A stretch of 64,000 nucleotides of DNA. It comes from Liriodendron chinense. Lineage: Eukaryota > Streptophyta > Magnoliopsida > Magnoliales > Magnoliaceae. This document shows, piece by piece, positions 60,240 to 64,000 of this stretch; position 1 is the first letter of the stretch; every line of letters starts with the position of its first letter. The DNA lies in assembly GCA_003013855.2 (NCBI GenBank), contig ML058453.1, positions 2,712,361 to 2,776,360 of the forward strand, written 5' to 3'. The translations under genes and the position numbers were made by a program. The notes beneath the pieces were generated by a model. That model did not search any database and was not told the DNA's origin. It saw nothing but the letters and a program-made list of their open reading frames with translations.

Positions 60240-62517
60240 GCGAATCATCCTACCGTTTCGGGTGTCAACCCCCATTTAAAAATGATTTTAAAAAAAATCA
60301 ATCTGAGATGGCTGTGGACGGTGTGATTGCATTAACAAATGCAGGGTCAATGGCTGTGGTAGCCTACAACAGAAGCATCTTGATTCAGGGATTGTGCTTA
60401 TTTGAAAGCAACTCTGCAGAATGTGGGTTGGCCACAGCTAACCATGTCATCAATGGCTCATCCACCGTACATGTGGCATGTATGTGTGGGGACCATACTC
60501 ATTATAGATGGGATAGTGGATCGGAGCAGGGCCCAGAAATTGTCTTATGGTTGGATTTGGAGCCTGACCAGGTTCTTTTTAGCCGTCCATTTTATGGCCA
60601 CCACCAATCAGGTCCATGTAATTTTTTATAAACGGGAAATGAACTTATATGGGGCTCACATGTGTGTGAAATCCAAGCATGATCATCTGGTCCAACCTGA
60701 TTTTCTGGTCCAATTAAGAAATGGACCAGACGTGAACCAAGGTCGAGCCCATTTAGAAGCAATGTGGCTTAAGCCCGGGCCACAGCTCAGAAGGCCAGAT
60801 TCAAGAATGGTTTTCCAAACCATTTCATTCAGGCCATTTCCACCTGATCAGGCCATTCTGCCCTTTTGGTGGGCCACATATGTACAGCGAATGTGGGACA
60901 TTGGTAAATGTATCCTAACCATTTATTTATTTCACACAAGCATAACCCACATGATGAGCTGGCAGAACCAGGTATCTTCTCAATGGGGCCCACATAATGA
61001 TCAGCTTTGATCTCACACACAGATGCCACATTGGCACTACAACTGGCAAGTCCTACAAAACTCGATTCCCTGGAAACGCCGCATCAAGAGTAGTTCACAA
61101 CTCAATCTGGTCACAACTCGATAAAAACTGGACTCAACTCAGCACGGCGCAACATAATTCATATGTTAAAATGTTGGAAAAAATACGACGACCTTTGGCA
61201 AACTTGTCCGAGTTTTCGAGTTGACTCGACTCGGCTGGGTTTTGGGTTGAGTCGAGTCTTGGTGTTTTTAAACTATGATCAAGACCATGGCCCACAAACA
61301 GCCTGGACCAGATGGGTGTAGGGTGTGACTAACCCACATTGCAGATTAGCCCATATTAATATTTAAATAATCTTGTCTGGGCCATGCACAAAGAAGAAGA
61401 AACACATGAGCCATGATTAGAGCAATATTATTTTTAATTAATGGAGGTTATGTCTCAAGGTTAGTTAGGCAATTTCTGCCGACTCGCATCCCTTTGAGCT
61501 GACTGCCCCCCCATGCCTTGTGCTTTAATCTCTATCTATGACTTTCTCTCCTCTTATGACCTTTGAAAAGAGATTGATTTCAATCACTGAATTGTAGCCG
61601 TTGTTTTGGGTCTCCTTCTTTTACCTATTTTAATACCTTCTACTCTAGTTTAACTCTTTTCTAGGCTTTGTAGGATGATATAATGCTCTGGGGGAGTATG
61701 GAATATCATACTCTTACTTGTACTCGATCCAGATGGTTGGATTTGTGGGGTTCATTGTCGATAGAGCAGGGGCTGAAAATTACTCTGATTTAGCCGTTGG
61801 ATCGTCTGATTTTTTTGATCGGTCTAGATTTTAGGTTTTGAACTTTTGAATTGTATGGTTTGGATAAAATGTATGCATGCCACGTGTAGAATGGATGTAT
61901 GTGAATGCTAGGATGGTTTGATCGATCTGAATCTCCTACTTGGATTGGATGGTGTGGATTGAAGTACATGTGTGCCACGTGTAGGACATATGTATGTAAA
62001 TGTTAGGATGATTGATTCGTTTAAAGCTTAGGTACTTCCACTTGAATTGAACGGTCTGGATTGAAATATGTACATTCCACGTGTTGGATGGATGTGTGCG
62101 TGAGTATGATGAGTATGATGCACCATACCCCGCTGGAGTATGTTATAATCCTCCAATGAAGAGTGGTTTCCTCAAAACGGTGTTTCTTACTGAAATCTGC
62201 AGCATCCGATCTCCACCACACACGTAGACATGTGTCGTGATCCGAACATTTATCCCTTCAGACGCCTCACCCTCAGTGGGTGGGCCACTGCAAAAATTGT
62301 GCTGATTCAATTGAGACTACTGGGCCAGTTAATGTGGCTGATTCAGCATAAGGATCGTATGCTATGGTTGTGATCAGTGAGACTCCTGGGCCATGACTCA
62401 TCCGCAGTGGGACCCATTAGATCAACACTATCCATCAAGAAGCACATGGCCTCATGTATGATCCAACGGTAGAGATTGTCTTTTGTTCGTTTCTTCAGAG
62501 GATTGTACGTTCAGTAC
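60240..62517. other. Upstream region of ACC oxidase and adjoining intergenic DNA
   Basis: Plus-strand frames at 60140-60631 and 60402-61010 overlap the ACC oxidase leader and repeat-like DNA and look like chance. Three diverged direct copies of a stretch with GGTTTGGAT...TGCCACGTGTAG lie at about 61850-62100. Confidence 0.45.
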
Positions 62518-62526
62518 GCTTTTTAC

Positions 62527-62969
62527 ACGGATTCGGTGAGGTGGGTGGATCCCTGACCGTGGGGCCCACCTTGATCTGTGTAACTTACATCCACGACATG
62601 CATCCATTTTGATAGCTCTCTCTAGGGCATGATACCAAAAATAAATCAGATCTAAATCTCGTGTGGACCACACCACAGGAAACAGTGGGGATAAACCATT
62701 AAAAACTGTGGGCCACAAAAGTTTTGGATAAATCTGATATTAGTGTGTTTGTGATCTTATCAACAGTTTGGATGGAAAATAAACATTCTGGTGGTCCTCA
62801 AAAAGCTTTTAATGGTGGGTATTTAATCACCACTGTTCCTGTGGTGTGGTCGACCTAAGATTTCTATCTTCTTCATTTTTTGAATCGTGTCCTAAAAATA
62901 ACTATAAAAACAGATGGAGAGCGCGGATGTAAGGATCCGCCCACCTCGGTATCTGTCGAAGCCGCGCCG
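62527..62969. mobile_element. Foldback MITE flanked by a GCTTTTTACACGGA direct repeat
   Basis: Left GGATTCGGTGAGGTGGGTGG and right CCACCTCGGTATCTG...GCCGCGCC form arms around family-type modules (GTGGGGCCCACCTTGAT). The 14-base direct repeat at 62518-62531 and 62970-62983 contains the target duplication. Its exact 9 bases are ambiguous. Confidence 0.65.
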
Positions 62970-63085
62970 GCTTTTTACACGGAATCACATAACGTCCCAC
63001 TGAATGGACGGTTAGGATTCGTGGTCCATGAGTGGGTTGGAGTGGCAACGAACCAAGAGTGGTTCAGTGTACAGAGGGCAGGAAA

Positions 63086-63912
63086 TAGAGTTGTACACGA
63101 GTTGACTCGAATCGAGCATCACCTGCTCGACGCTAGATTCAAACCCACCTACGCTGCTCGTTACTCCACTTTATTCGGCTGAGTTGAGCAGTCCCTGCTC
63201 GATCAATAGACCGAGTGAGTTCGAATCAATTTTGAGTTTCCCACCCGAGTTCGAATTCAATTCTTTCAAGCTGAGTTTGAGTTTATGTTTTCAAACAAGG
63301 GTCACCTGAAATTTCATGAAAAATAATGGAGGGGGGAAGGGGATTATCGGCATCGATAAGCGGGCAGGGTTGAGAACAAGGGTAGCCGGCGATGAGCGGG
63401 CAAGGTGACTGAGAACAGTGGGTGTCCAAAGTCGTGCGGGTGTTGAGCGAGCAGAGTGAAGGTAGTCAACGACGAGCAAGCAGGGTGAGGGTGGCTGGCA
63501 ACGAGCGGGTAAAGTAAGGATGGCAGATGTCGAGCTGGCAGAGTAAGGGTTGCCGGCGTGGAGTGGACGGCCAGCCGTCGAGTTCAGAGAGGGGGAGGGT
63601 TGGTTAGGGGAGGGTTTGTAAAAGGGGGCGCTCGGACAGGTAAAAGCTAAAAATGTAAAAATGATTAGGGTAAAAAAAAATAACTTATATATAGTACAGC
63701 TCCGAGCCGAGCCGAGTCGAATCAAATTGAGCCGAGTTCGAGTCTATAAACGAGTCGATTTGAATTGAGCGTGGTCCTGCTTGAAGCTCACTCAAACACA
63801 TTCGAGCATTAGAAATTTGACTCGGCTCGACTCAAACTCACTTTCAATCTGAGCCGCATCGAGCATTTTCTGAGCGAGTTTTTCGAACTCACTCGACTCA
63901 TGTACAGTTCTA
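63086..63912. mobile_element. GAGTCGAG-rich hAT-like element
   Basis: Ends TAGAGTTGTACACGAGTTGA and, reverse-complemented, TAGAACTGTACATGAGTCGA. Flanks GCAGGAAA and GCAAGAAT agree at 6 of 8. Built like 7904-8989 and 40281-41092. The minus-strand frame at 63291-63725 is low-complexity and not taken as a gene. Confidence 0.65.
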
Positions 63913-64000
63913 GCAAGAATCCATCTCATTTCCTTTTGCAATTATTCATACGTGGCCATTTGAAATGGGAAATCAATTTAAAAAAAGGCATCCCCATTGG

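Noticed and set aside
60140..61010. Plus-strand frames of 163 and 202 codons upstream of ACC oxidase
   Set aside because: They overlap the ACC oxidase promoter, leader and exon 1 in antisense, have no recognisable motifs and contain repeat-type GGGCCCAC DNA.
63291..63725. 144-codon minus-strand frame with hydrophobic start and Pro/Ser-rich body
   Set aside because: It lies wholly within an hAT-like non-autonomous element, and its composition reflects the low-complexity arms.
1..64000. tRNA, rRNA, CRISPR, prophage or bacterial operon features
   Set aside because: No cloverleaf-like gene, rRNA segment or spaced direct-repeat array was seen. The spliced plant genes rule out a prokaryotic reading.

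Overview
This is nuclear DNA from a seed plant. Four spliced genes with GT-AG introns encode proteins found across land plants: a chloroplast-lumen PsbP-domain protein, a KIWI/PC4 coactivator, an ACC oxidase and a BAT1-type amino-acid permease. Most of the remaining DNA is foldback elements built from modules such as GTGGGCCCACC, ATGATGTATGT and CGTCCATCCG. I associate this repeat style with woody magnoliids (Magnoliales/Laurales), but that placement is an inference and no marker here proves it.

Layout. Bases 1-27,900 carry no gene I can recognise. They hold a 2.1 kb inverted-repeat element with internal palindromes (985-3123), a nested nest of foldback elements (3656-6269), several single foldback elements, a GAGTCGAG-rich hAT-like element (7904-8989), a 49-bp minisatellite (17354-17694) and a 2.4-kb tandem segmental duplication (20398-24403). 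Bases 27,946-33,621 (minus) are the BAT1-like permease in eight coding blocks, with one extra base that breaks the frame at 29946. Bases 34,000-44,200 are mostly repeats, including a 6.8-kb structure (37332-44144) with long inverted arms and a perfect 9-bp target duplication. Bases 45,028-47,388 (plus) are the PsbP-domain gene. Bases 48,543-54,385 (minus) are the KIWI/PC4 gene, with a 5.3-kb intron and a 23-nt microexon. Bases 58,025-60,131 (minus) are ACC oxidase. The last 4 kb is repeat-rich.

The genes are independent housekeeping or hormone genes and are not a pathway cluster. The PsbP-domain and KIWI genes converge, with stops about 1.15 kb apart. The strongest non-genic signal is a large family of hairpin-forming elements. 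Five insertions (four foldback elements and the 6.8-kb structure) have perfect 9-bp target duplications, as in Mutator-like elements. One of them also has its empty site preserved in the adjacent duplicated segment. All exon coordinates were derived by eye from reading frame, splice signals and family conservation.
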